Positions 1 through 7,711 of a stretch of 41,538 nt of DNA are shown here, piece after piece. Within the stretch, counting starts at the first letter, position 1, and each line of letters begins with the position of its first letter. Location of the stretch: positions 1-41,538 of the forward strand of contig DASSXJ010000274.1 in the NCBI GenBank assembly GCA_035703895.1, read 5' to 3'. The notes under the pieces were generated by a model. It made no database searches. It was not told the origin of the DNA and saw only the letters and a program-made list of their open reading frames with translations. Made by a program: the position numbers and the translations under genes. The DNA comes from a bacterium. Lineage in GTDB: Bacteria > Sysuimicrobiota > Sysuimicrobiia > Sysuimicrobiales > Segetimicrobiaceae.

Positions 1-701
1 CGGCGAGGCAGCATGTATTGGGGAACCTTGAACTCCGTGGTGTGGCTGCGACCGGTCGAATGGTTCACCGCATCAAAGAGCCGCGCGGGCGCGAGGCCGG
101 CCCGCGTCCCCAACGCCAGCGCCTCCGCGACGCTCCACGTCGTCGCCGCGGAGAGCAGGTTGTTGATCGTCTTGGCCGTATCACCGTCCCCGGGAGCGTC
201 ACCGACGTGGACGATATGCCTGCCCAGGCGCTCGAGGATCGGCCGGCACGCCTCCAAGAGATCCGCCGGGCCGCCGACCATGATGCACAGCGTGCCCTCG
301 ACCGCGCCCCGGACGCCGCCGGAGACCGGCGCGTCGAGGACGCGCACGCCCGTCCGCGCGAGATCCGCCGCGACCCGGCGGGTGGTGAAGGGATGGGACG
401 ATGTCATCTCGATGAGCACCTGTCCGCCGCGCATCACGCCGCCGAGACCATCCGTTCCATACACGGCGCGCTCGACGGCCGGCGGATCCGGCAGCATCGT
501 GATCACCACGTTCGTGCCGGCCGCGGTGGCGGCAGCACTATCGGCGGGCTCGGCGCCGTCCCGGCACACCTCCGCGACCGCCTCGGCCCGGACGTCGTAC
601 GCCGTCACCCGGTACCCTGCGGCCAGCAGCCGGCGCGCCATGGGCGCGCCCATCTTGCCAACTCCCACAAGCCCGACGTGCGATAGAGCGTCCGGGGGCA
701 T
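1..701 (-). CDS. 3-hydroxyisobutyrate dehydrogenase-like NAD(P)-dependent oxidoreductase, 3' end cut by window
   Basis: The family oxidises beta-hydroxyacids (3-hydroxyisobutyrate, tartronate semialdehyde and similar) in the cytoplasm with NAD(P). The open frame begins at an ATG at 701 and runs off the left edge, giving about 233 residues of a family usually near 290-300. The N-terminus carries the Rossmann motif GVGKMGAPMA. Around residue 120 is the substrate-binding stretch DAPVSGGVRGAVEGT. Near residue 178 is K-x-x-NN (AKTINNLLS), which holds the catalytic lysine of the family. A ribosome binding site (GAGAGGTGAT) lies about 10 nt upstream of the ATG. The gene is last in a run of ABC transporter genes, 24 nt after the DppC-like permease, so it probably acts on a compound those transporters import. 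The substrate cannot be told. Confidence 0.9.
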   Translation of the reverse strand, partial: MPPDALSHVGLVGVGKMGAPMARRLLAAGYRVTAYDVRAEAVAEVCRDGAEPADSAAATAAGTNVVITMLPDPPAVERAVYGTDGLGGVMRGGQVLIEMTSSHPFTTRRVAADLARTGVRVLDAPVSGGVRGAVEGTLCIMVGGPADLLEACRPILERLGRHIVHVGDAPGDGDTAKTINNLLSAATTWSVAEALALGTRAGLAPARLFDAVNHSTGRSHTTEFKVPQYMLPR

Positions 702-725
702 CGTCCTGGATCACCTCTCAGCGAG

Positions 726-1694
726 TCAACGCTCCACGACCGGGTCGAGGGCGTCGCGCAGGCCGTCTCCGACGAAGTTGAGGCTGAGCAGGGTGGCGGC
801 AAGCGCCAGACCGGGGGCGATCACCAGGCGAGGGTACGACTCGATCGAGTCGACGCCCTCCGCGATCATGGTCCCCCAGCTTGGGACGGGGGGCTGCACC
901 CCGAGCCCGAGGAAGCTCAGCCCCGCTTCCGCGATGATGAAGGTCGGAATGAGAAGGGTCACCATCACGATGATGGGAGCGGCGATATTGGGCAGGAGGT
1001 GGATCCCCATGACACGGCGGTCGGCGGCCCCCAGGCTTTGGGCGGCCAGCACGAACTCGCGGTGCCGCAGGGTCAGCACCTGCCCTCGCACGACGCGGGC
1101 GACGTCGAGCCAGCCGACGAGGGCGAGCGCCATGACGATGGCCGTCACGCCGCGCGTATCGTGATTGAGCGCATGGAGCCAGACAAGAGGCCCGTGGCGG
1201 ATGGTCGGCAGAAAGGCTGTGAAGAACGTCTGGAGTAAGACGACGAGCAGGAGGAAGGGAATCGCAAACACGATGTCCACGACCCGCATGAGCAGCAGGT
1301 CGAGCGTGCCCCCGAAGTATCCGGCAACAAGCCCGAGCGGGACCCCGGCGGCGAGCACCAAGGCGGCGCTCGCCAGCCCAACGCTCATCGACACGCGAGC
1401 GCCGTACATCAGGCGGCTGAGCACGTCGCGGCCGAGCGCGTCCGTCCCCGCCCAGTGGGCGCGGCTGGGGGATCGGTAGGTCGCAAACAAGTCCTGCCGA
1501 TCGTACCCGTACGGAGCGGACACCGGCGCGCTGATCGCGATCAGCGCCACGACCACCAGAAACGCCGCCCCCACGAGGGCCATCCGATGCGCCGCAAACC
1601 TTCTGAGAGCGCGGCTCCCGCTGCGGCGGTACGCCGGCCGGAGGAGCGTCTCGGGCGCCGACCGCAGCGACCCCAACGGGGACGAATCACTCAT
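726..1694 (-). CDS. Peptide/nickel-type ABC transporter permease, DppC/OppC family
   Basis: This is an inner-membrane permease of 322 residues, the usual DppC length. It starts with a cytoplasmic tail (residues 1-30), then the OppC-type first membrane helix (MALVGAAFLVVVALIAISAP) and a periplasmic stretch that includes the family signature HWAGTDALGRDVLSRLMYG. The remaining helices form the BPD_transp_1 domain, with the EAA-type loop for ATPase contact near VLAAQSLGAADRRVM, and the end GDGLRDALDP is typical of the family. The ATG overlaps the stop of the DppB-like gene by 8 nt, so translation is probably coupled. No DppD or DppF ATPase is encoded nearby, so ATPases must come from elsewhere. 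Substrate unknown. Confidence 0.93.
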   Translation of the reverse strand: MSDSSPLGSLRSAPETLLRPAYRRSGSRALRRFAAHRMALVGAAFLVVVALIAISAPVSAPYGYDRQDLFATYRSPSRAHWAGTDALGRDVLSRLMYGARVSMSVGLASAALVLAAGVPLGLVAGYFGGTLDLLLMRVVDIVFAIPFLLLVVLLQTFFTAFLPTIRHGPLVWLHALNHDTRGVTAIVMALALVGWLDVARVVRGQVLTLRHREFVLAAQSLGAADRRVMGIHLLPNIAAPIIVMVTLLIPTFIIAEAGLSFLGLGVQPPVPSWGTMIAEGVDSIESYPRLVIAPGLALAATLLSLNFVGDGLRDALDPVVER

Positions 1695-2613
1695 ATCTCA
1701 CCTGCGGATCCAACGCCGCATAGGTCAGGTCGACCAGGATGTTCATCGTGATAATCACCACGCCGAAGAGCAGCGCCAACCCCAAGAGGACCGGGTAGTC
1801 GCGGCCGGTCGTGGCCAAGACAAAATACCGGCCGATCCCGGGCACCCGGGTGATCGTCTCGACGAAGAACGATCCGGTGATCACGTCGGCCACGAGAATG
1901 CCGGAGACGGTAGCAATCGGCACGAGGGCGTTGCGGAGGGCGTGCCTGATGACCACCCCCCTGCCCGAGACACCTTTCGCCCGGGCCGTGCGAATATAAT
2001 CCTGCCCCAGCACTTCCAGCAGCGACGTCCGCAGGTACCGGGCCAGCGTCGCGCCTGGGCGAAAGGCGATCGCCGCCGCCGGGATGACCACGCGGAGGTC
2101 AAGCACCCCGCCCCATCCCCCGGTTGGCAGCCAATGCAGGAGGACGGCGAGCACCGTCACGAGGATCGTCGCCATCACGTAATTCGGGATGGAGATGCCC
2201 ACCACCACGATCCCCATCGCGGCATAGTCAACCGGCGTGTTGCGGTACACGGCGGCCAGGGTGCCCAGCGGGATCCCGAACGCGACCGCCCACACCATCG
2301 CCACGGCTCCAAGCTGCACGGAGACGGGGAAGAAGTCCGAGATGATCTCCGAGACATCGCGGGCGGCGTTCACGTACGACGGACCGAGCGATCCGTGGAC
2401 GGCGTCCCGGAGGTAGAGGAGATACTGATCCCAGAGCGGTTCGTTGAGATGGAACTTGAGCCGGATGTTCTCGATGACCTGCGGGGCCAACGGCTTCTCA
2501 GCGTTGTCCCAGGGCCCCCCCGGCGTCGCGTGCACCAGGAGAAACGCGACCGTGTACACGACCGCCATCGTGGGGACGGCGAGCAGGAGACGCCGGACGA
2601 GGTAGGCTCCCAC
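1687..2613 (-). CDS. Peptide/nickel-type ABC transporter permease, DppB/OppB family
   Basis: This is an inner-membrane permease of 308 residues, the usual DppB length. It opens with the standard MGAYLVRRLLLAVPTM helix and the periplasmic segment with HATPGGPWD, where many relatives have PGDP. Six helices in all are expected, with the ATPase-contact loop at DYIRTARAKGVSGRGVVIRHALRNAL and the typical ETITRVPGIGRYF motif before the last helices. The start codon is GTG at 2613 with no strong ribosome binding site, so the start carries some doubt. It pairs with the DppC-like gene (8-nt overlap) and follows the binding-protein gene after a 59-nt gap that contains a strong hairpin. Confidence 0.93.
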   Translation of the reverse strand: MGAYLVRRLLLAVPTMAVVYTVAFLLVHATPGGPWDNAEKPLAPQVIENIRLKFHLNEPLWDQYLLYLRDAVHGSLGPSYVNAARDVSEIISDFFPVSVQLGAVAMVWAVAFGIPLGTLAAVYRNTPVDYAAMGIVVVGISIPNYVMATILVTVLAVLLHWLPTGGWGGVLDLRVVIPAAAIAFRPGATLARYLRTSLLEVLGQDYIRTARAKGVSGRGVVIRHALRNALVPIATVSGILVADVITGSFFVETITRVPGIGRYFVLATTGRDYPVLLGLALLFGVVIITMNILVDLTYAALDPQVRYE

Positions 2614-2633
2614 GGATGCGCCGGATTATGGGA

Positions 2634-2662
2634 GCGCTGCGCCGGCCTCGCCGGCGCAGCGC
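2634..2662 (-). terminator. Strong GC hairpin between binding-protein and permease genes
   Basis: A perfect 13-bp inverted repeat (2634-2646 against 2650-2662) with a 3-nt loop lies just after the binding-protein stop and before the DppB-like start. There is no T-run after it on the minus strand, so a full intrinsic terminator is unlikely. Hairpins at this place in importer operons usually stabilise the binding-protein message or cut read-through so the binding protein outnumbers the permeases; that role is inferred here. Confidence 0.6.
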
Positions 2663-2672
2663 CCGCGAAACC

Positions 2673-4367
2673 TTAGTGCTCGAGGATCTTCACGCGGCCG
2701 AACGTCCCGAACCAGGCCGCCGCAGCGGGAGGCAGCCGGAATCCCTGCACCCACGGCTTCACCGCCACGATCACACCCAGGTGATAGACGGGAAGCGCCG
2801 GCAGATCCGTGTTGAGAATTTTCTCTGCCGACTCGTACATCTGCTTCCGCTTGGCGGGGTCTGCCTCGCCCGAGCCCTTGCGGATCAACGAGTCGAACTG
2901 GTCGTTCCGCCACTTCGTGTAAAAGAAATCCTGATCTGAGTCAAACAAGATGTTGGCCCAGTTGGCGGGGTCCTCGAAGTCCGATCCCCAGCGGCTGAGG
3001 TAGAAGTCGTACGGCTGCTTCGCCCACGAAGCCCGGGCGGCGTTGAACTCCTTCGACTCCATCCGCTGCAGGGTCAGATTGATCTTCAGGGTATCGTGCC
3101 ACATCTGCTGGAGGGCCTGCGCGACCAGGTCGAAGGTCACCAGCTTCGGCCAGGCCAGCCGCACCTCCGGAAACCCCTGCCCGTCCGGATACCCGGCCTC
3201 GGCTAGGAGCTGGCGCGCCCGGTCCGGACCCCCCGTGAGCGGCGGCGTGGAAAGGTACCCGATCGTCCCGGGGGGCGTGATCGTCGGCGCGGGGTCGTAG
3301 ATGCCGCGGAGGACCTCGCTGGCCACCCGCTTGTGATCGATCGCCAGGTACAGGGCTTGGCGGACTTTGGCCTTGCTGAGCGGCGACTTGGTGTTGGTCG
3401 TGTCGCAAAACACCATCGCCGTTCCGGACCACCGGTACTTCTGCAGCTGCTTGCTCAGGGCGGGAGACTTTCGCACCCGCTCGATGTCACCGGGCTGGAT
3501 CTGGTCGGTGACGTCGAGCTCGTTGTTCTCGAACGACGGCAGGCTGGTGCGGAACGGGTCATCGGTGAGCGTGAACACCACCCGTTGGAGTGTCGGCTTG
3601 GCGCCCCAGTACTTCGGGTTCGCGACGATCACGAGCTCTCGGTCGTGCTCCCATTTCTGCAGCATGAACATCCCGTTGCCCACGTGGTTGCCGGCCTCGA
3701 CCCATTTCTTGCCGTACTTCTCGACCTGCCAGCGGGGCACCGGCATGAAGTTCCAGGTGGAGACAAGCCGCGGGAAGTACGCGGCCGGCTCGGAAAGGGT
3801 CGCCCGAAGGGTGAGCGTGTCCACGGCCTTGACCGCCACGGTATCGCGGTCCTTCGTCTTGCCCTTGTTGAAGTCGAGCGCCCCCTTGATCGGATAGAAT
3901 GCGGAGGCATAATCGCTGGCGGTCTCCGGATCCGCGACGCGCTTCCACGCATACTCGTAATCCGCCGCGGTCACAGGGTGTCCGTCCGACCACTGCATCC
4001 CCGACCTGAGGTGGAACGTGTACGTCAGGCCGTCTTTGGACACGTCCCAGGACCGGGCGGCCAGCGGGACGATGTGGCCGGTGTCGTCGAAGGTGAACAG
4101 TGGATCGAAGAGGGCCATGCCGATCAGAATCTCCGGCCGGGCCTCCATGGTGGCCGGATCGAAGTGCAGCGGCTCTTGATCGGGGTAGCGGAGGATCTGC
4201 TTCGCCGCCGGTGCGAGCGCCGCGGCGGCGGGCTCAGGCTCGGAGAGGACGGCGCCCGCCGCGATGGCCGTGCCGAAGAGCCCGGTCAGCTTGACGAACT
4301 GCCGCCGGGTGATCAGGCCGCGCTCATAGTATCCATGCCAGGGGAACGCAATCCGCTCATCTGCCAT
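2673..4367 (-). CDS. ABC transporter substrate-binding protein, peptide family 5 (SBP_bac_5), Tat-type signal
   Basis: This 564-residue extracytoplasmic binding protein delivers a peptide-like or other organic substrate to the DppB/DppC-like pair that follows. The ATG at 4367 is chosen because GGAGGG lies just upstream and a twin-arginine motif (TRRQFVK, residues 20-26) then precedes a hydrophobic stretch ending in Ala residues. The frame is open further upstream to 5210, but that part is antisense-like reading over a permease gene. The mature protein shows family features: RYPDQEPLHFDPATM near the N-terminus, a YTFHLRSGMQWSDGHPVTA block near residue 115, and KVRQALYLAIDHKRVA in the middle. 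The substrate is not predictable. Confidence 0.93.
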   Translation of the reverse strand: MADERIAFPWHGYYERGLITRRQFVKLTGLFGTAIAAGAVLSEPEPAAAALAPAAKQILRYPDQEPLHFDPATMEARPEILIGMALFDPLFTFDDTGHIVPLAARSWDVSKDGLTYTFHLRSGMQWSDGHPVTAADYEYAWKRVADPETASDYASAFYPIKGALDFNKGKTKDRDTVAVKAVDTLTLRATLSEPAAYFPRLVSTWNFMPVPRWQVEKYGKKWVEAGNHVGNGMFMLQKWEHDRELVIVANPKYWGAKPTLQRVVFTLTDDPFRTSLPSFENNELDVTDQIQPGDIERVRKSPALSKQLQKYRWSGTAMVFCDTTNTKSPLSKAKVRQALYLAIDHKRVASEVLRGIYDPAPTITPPGTIGYLSTPPLTGGPDRARQLLAEAGYPDGQGFPEVRLAWPKLVTFDLVAQALQQMWHDTLKINLTLQRMESKEFNAARASWAKQPYDFYLSRWGSDFEDPANWANILFDSDQDFFYTKWRNDQFDSLIRKGSGEADPAKRKQMYESAEKILNTDLPALPVYHLGVIVAVKPWVQGFRLPPAAAAWFGTFGRVKILEH

Positions 4368-4435
4368 CGGGGTCCCTCCAACCTCCAGCGCTATTGGTGT
4401 CGGGCCTGTTCGGGGCGTTGAGAAGAGTTTCCTTG

Positions 4436-5299
4436 TCACCGTTTCACGGCCCCGAACGTCAGGCCGGAGACGATGTGCCGCTGCACGATGAGGGTGAGGA
4501 TGATCACCGGCAGCGTGATCATCGTCGCCGCGGCGGCGAGCGGTCCCCAGCTGATCTCCTCGTAGCTGATCATGTTGAAGACCGCGATGGGCAGGGTGCG
4601 CGTGTGCCTCCCGGCAAGGATCACGGAGAACAGAAAGTTGTTCCAGGAGAAGATGAAGCTGAGGATGGCCGCGGCCACGATGCCCGGCCGCACCAGGGGG
4701 AGCGCGATTCGCCAGAACGCGCTGTAGTAGGAGCACCCGTCGATCAAGGCGGCGTGCTCTAGCTCCTCGGGGACGTCCTCGAAGAAACCGATCAAGACCC
4801 AGATGATCAGGGGGAGGCTCACCACCAGGTGGGTGAGGATGAGGGCCGGGTACGTGTCCACCAGATGGAGGTGCCGGAAGAGGATGTACCAGGGGATCAG
4901 GTAACTGATCCCGGGGATGATCCGGGCCACGAGGACGGTGAGGGCGAGACCCTGCTGCCGCCAGCGGGCGATGCTGAACGCCGCGGGCAGCCCAACGATC
5001 AGACCGAGTGCGGTGCTGCCGGCCGCCACGACCGAACTGTTCCAGACGTACAGGACGAAGGGGTTCTTCTGAAAGACCTCCGCGTAGTTCTTGAAGGTGA
5101 CGGCAAAGCGGAAGAAGTGGGGCGGGTATCCCGCCGCCTCTACCTGGGTCTTCAGCGACAGCGTGACCATCCAGTAGAACACGAACACGGTCGGCAGCAT
5201 CGCCAGGCACACGAGCGCGTAATATCCGGCCGTGCGGAGCACGTCGGTGATGCGCCGCTTCTTCGGGCCGAGCGCCGCGACGGCGACACCCGCTACCAT
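4436..5299 (-). CDS. Sugar-type ABC transporter permease, MalG/UgpE family
   Basis: This 287-residue inner-membrane permease is the second channel subunit of a carbohydrate-type importer. The N-terminus MVAGVAVAALGPKKRR is cytoplasmic and is followed by a first helix (YYALVCLAMLPTVFVFYWMV) and a periplasmic loop with the FFRFAVTFKNYAEVF pattern common in MalG-like proteins. The ATPase-contact loop EELEHAALIDGCSYYSAFWRIALPLVRPG is clear. The protein ends in VSGLTFGAVKR, typical of the family. The ATG at 5299 overlaps the stop of the MalF-like gene by 7 nt; the frame is open further upstream but reads antisense-like there. No MalK-type ATPase lies in the window. Confidence 0.93.
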   Translation of the reverse strand: MVAGVAVAALGPKKRRITDVLRTAGYYALVCLAMLPTVFVFYWMVTLSLKTQVEAAGYPPHFFRFAVTFKNYAEVFQKNPFVLYVWNSSVVAAGSTALGLIVGLPAAFSIARWRQQGLALTVLVARIIPGISYLIPWYILFRHLHLVDTYPALILTHLVVSLPLIIWVLIGFFEDVPEELEHAALIDGCSYYSAFWRIALPLVRPGIVAAAILSFIFSWNNFLFSVILAGRHTRTLPIAVFNMISYEEISWGPLAAAATMITLPVIILTLIVQRHIVSGLTFGAVKR

Positions 5300-6166
5300 T
5301 CGGTCCGGCGCACCTTCATCAAGATCAACGAGGCTCCCATCACGATCGCGAACAAGGCCACCGCCATCGAGGACGCGTACCCGATGTTGAAATACGAGAA
5401 CGCCTGGTTGAACAGCAGGAGGTTGATCGTCTCCGACGCGTTCGAGGGCCCCCCCTGCGTCATGATAAAGATGATGTCGAACGTCTTGATCGCGTCGATA
5501 GCGCGGAAGAGGACGGCCACGATGAGGATCGGACGCAGGAGCGGCAGCGTAATATGCCACAGGATGGTCGGCCCCGAGGCGCCGTCGATTACCGCCGACT
5601 CATAGGGTTCCCTGGGCAGCGCCGCCAGCCCGGCGAGCGCGATCAGCATGACGAGCGGCGTCCATTCCCACACGTCGACGAGCGCGAGGGCGTAGAGGGC
5701 CGTGTGGCTGCTGTACGTCCACTTGAGCGGTCCCACGCCGACGCGGGTGACGAGGTAATTCATCACGCCGAGCGTGGGGTGGTACATCATCACGAAGATC
5801 AGCGCGATCGCCGTGGGCGTCGCCACCATCGGGAGAATCGAGAGCGTTCGCACGAGCCCCCGCCCCCAGAACTCCCGGTTGAACAGCAGCGCCATCGCCA
5901 CCCCAAGCACCGCCTCGCCGGAGACCACGAGCGCCGCGAAGTACAGCGTCCGAAAGAAGGCCTCCCGGAACCTCGGGTCCGCGAAGGCGAGATGCTGGTA
6001 GTTGGCCAGGGCGATGAACTTCGGCAGCGTCACGCTCGAGGCGTACCATTCCTGCAGGCTCATCCACCCGGTATACAGCACCGGATAGACGATGATCAGG
6101 GCCACCGCGACCACCGCCGGCGCGGGGAAGATGAACCGAGCATACCGGTGGGCGAGTCGCGCGCAT
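5293..6166 (-). CDS. Sugar-type ABC transporter permease, MalF/UgpA family; start codon apparently displaced by an indel
   Basis: This is the first channel subunit of the carbohydrate-type importer: TM1 at RFIFPAPAVVAVALIIVYP, a WMSLQEWYASS segment after it, and the ATPase-contact loop EPYESAVIDGASGPTILWHITLPLLRP. The C-terminus KVRRTEW is typical. In this frame there is no ATG, GTG or TTG between the upstream binding-protein gene and a GTG at 6114 inside TM1. An ATG lies at 6166 in the next frame, followed by a CGCGCG run. Two added bases in that run, or one base less, would join the ATG to the reading frame just before ARLAHRYARF. I place the start there and treat it as a frameshift, either a sequence error or a real defect. 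The rest of the gene is intact. Confidence 0.8.
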
Positions 6167-6233
6167 CGCGCCCCGAACCCGGTCGGGGCGGGGACGGCAG
6201 ACGGACGTACGGCGCCGGTGTTGGGGAACGCGG

Positions 6234-7598
6234 CTACTTCTCCGTCTTGTCCAGCATCTCCTGAAACTGCTTGTTGGCGTCGGCGATCACGTCCGCCGAT
6301 TTGGCGCCCTCGATGGCCTTCTGGATGGCCACCCCGATGATGTCGCGGTACTGCGTGACGTCGACGATCTCGGGGAGCCCGGGGCGGCTGATCTTCAAGC
6401 TTTCCTGGTACGCTTGGTACCAGCCGATCGGCATCTTGGCCTTGGCTTTGACTTCGGGCAGCCCCCAGGTCGAGGCGCGGCCGACCCCCACCCCGCCCAG
6501 CAATTCCCGGTTGCAGTTCTTCTTGCTGGTCGCCCACTCGGAGAACAGGTACGCCGCTTCTTTGTGCTTGCTCTGGGCGCTCACCGCCATCGCGTTGGTA
6601 AAGGTCGGCGCGAATCGCCCGGCGGGGCCCGACGGGAGCGGCGCGTACCCGACCTTGCCGACGATTTTGGACTTGGTGGGATCCTCGAACTGGTTCGCGA
6701 AGTTCACCCCATCGATGTACATACCGACCTGCCCCTGAATGAAGGCGGCGCTGCACTCATACCAATTGAAGTTGACCACGCCGGGGGGCGCGTATTTCCG
6801 GAGCATCCCCGCATACCAATCCATGGTCTTGATCCACTCGGGGGTGTTCATGGCCGACTTGCGGTCCGGGGTGAGATACTTGCCCCCCATCGCGAAGAGG
6901 ACGAACGCCCAGGGGGTGGCGTTCGCGTTCTTGAGCCCGCGCATCACGAATCCGTACGTGCTCGGCGGATTGTGGAGCGCCTTGGCGCGGTCCTCCAGTT
7001 CGTCGAGGGTCTTCGGCGGCCCCCAGCCCTTTTGATCGAAGAGGTCCTTCCGGTAGAACATGACGAACGGATCGGGGAAAGTCGGGAGGGCGCTGATCGT
7101 CTTGTCGGGCTGAGTGACGGCGTCGACCGCCCCCTTGGTGATGTCGTTCCAGGCGTAGTCCTCGGCGGTCAGGGTCTTGTCCTGGAGGTAGGCGTTCACG
7201 GGCTGGAACCACCCCGACTTCCAGAACCGGCGCTTCTCCACGTGCATGCTCGCGTGCCACGCGTCGATGTCCCCCGCCCCGGAGGTCATCTGCACGACCA
7301 GCTTCTCCCGCCCCTGGACCTCGGGGATGACCTCGTGCTGGAGCTTCATCCCGGTGAGCGACTCGAACTCGGGGAAGTACTTCTCGATCTCGTCCACCCA
7401 GGGATGCTTGTAGAAGAGCAAGGATAATGTCGTGCCTTTGTAGCGTTGCCAGTTGACGCTCTCGGCCTGGACCGGGGAGGGCGCGAAGGGCGCCATCGCC
7501 GCCCCGGCGGCCGCTCCAACAGCCGCGGCCGTTCCGAGCCGGATGGCCTCCCGACGGGTCATTGTCCCGGAGCCGGCGCGTTTCCGTTGGGCCGTCAT
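6234..7598 (-). CDS. Extracellular solute-binding protein, sugar family 1 (SBP_bac_1), Tat-type signal
   Basis: This 454-residue binding protein belongs to the MalF/MalG-like permeases downstream. The ATG at 7598 has GAGGAGGGA 5 nt upstream, which decides against the GTG at 7622. The N-terminus holds a twin-arginine motif (TRREAIRLG, about residues 13-21) and an alanine-rich hydrophobic segment. Family features include FPEFESLTGMKLQHEVIPE near the start of the mature part, a GAGDIDAWHAS segment, the substrate-lobe pattern FIQGQVGMYIDG, and KHKEAAYLFSEWATS toward the end. It is the first gene of the leftward transporter operon. A sugar or polyol ligand is the family expectation; nothing here proves it. 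Confidence 0.93.
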   Translation of the reverse strand: MTAQRKRAGSGTMTRREAIRLGTAAAVGAAAGAAMAPFAPSPVQAESVNWQRYKGTTLSLLFYKHPWVDEIEKYFPEFESLTGMKLQHEVIPEVQGREKLVVQMTSGAGDIDAWHASMHVEKRRFWKSGWFQPVNAYLQDKTLTAEDYAWNDITKGAVDAVTQPDKTISALPTFPDPFVMFYRKDLFDQKGWGPPKTLDELEDRAKALHNPPSTYGFVMRGLKNANATPWAFVLFAMGGKYLTPDRKSAMNTPEWIKTMDWYAGMLRKYAPPGVVNFNWYECSAAFIQGQVGMYIDGVNFANQFEDPTKSKIVGKVGYAPLPSGPAGRFAPTFTNAMAVSAQSKHKEAAYLFSEWATSKKNCNRELLGGVGVGRASTWGLPEVKAKAKMPIGWYQAYQESLKISRPGLPEIVDVTQYRDIIGVAIQKAIEGAKSADVIADANKQFQEMLDKTEK

Positions 7599-7711
7599 AT
7601 GTCCCTCCTCGATGAGGCTCACCTCTGCTGGGACCAGTGCGTCGATGTTTGCCGGGGCTCCCCCAATCTCCTTGTGACGCGGGGCAAGTGGGCGCCTGCT
7701 GCCTTCGGTGG

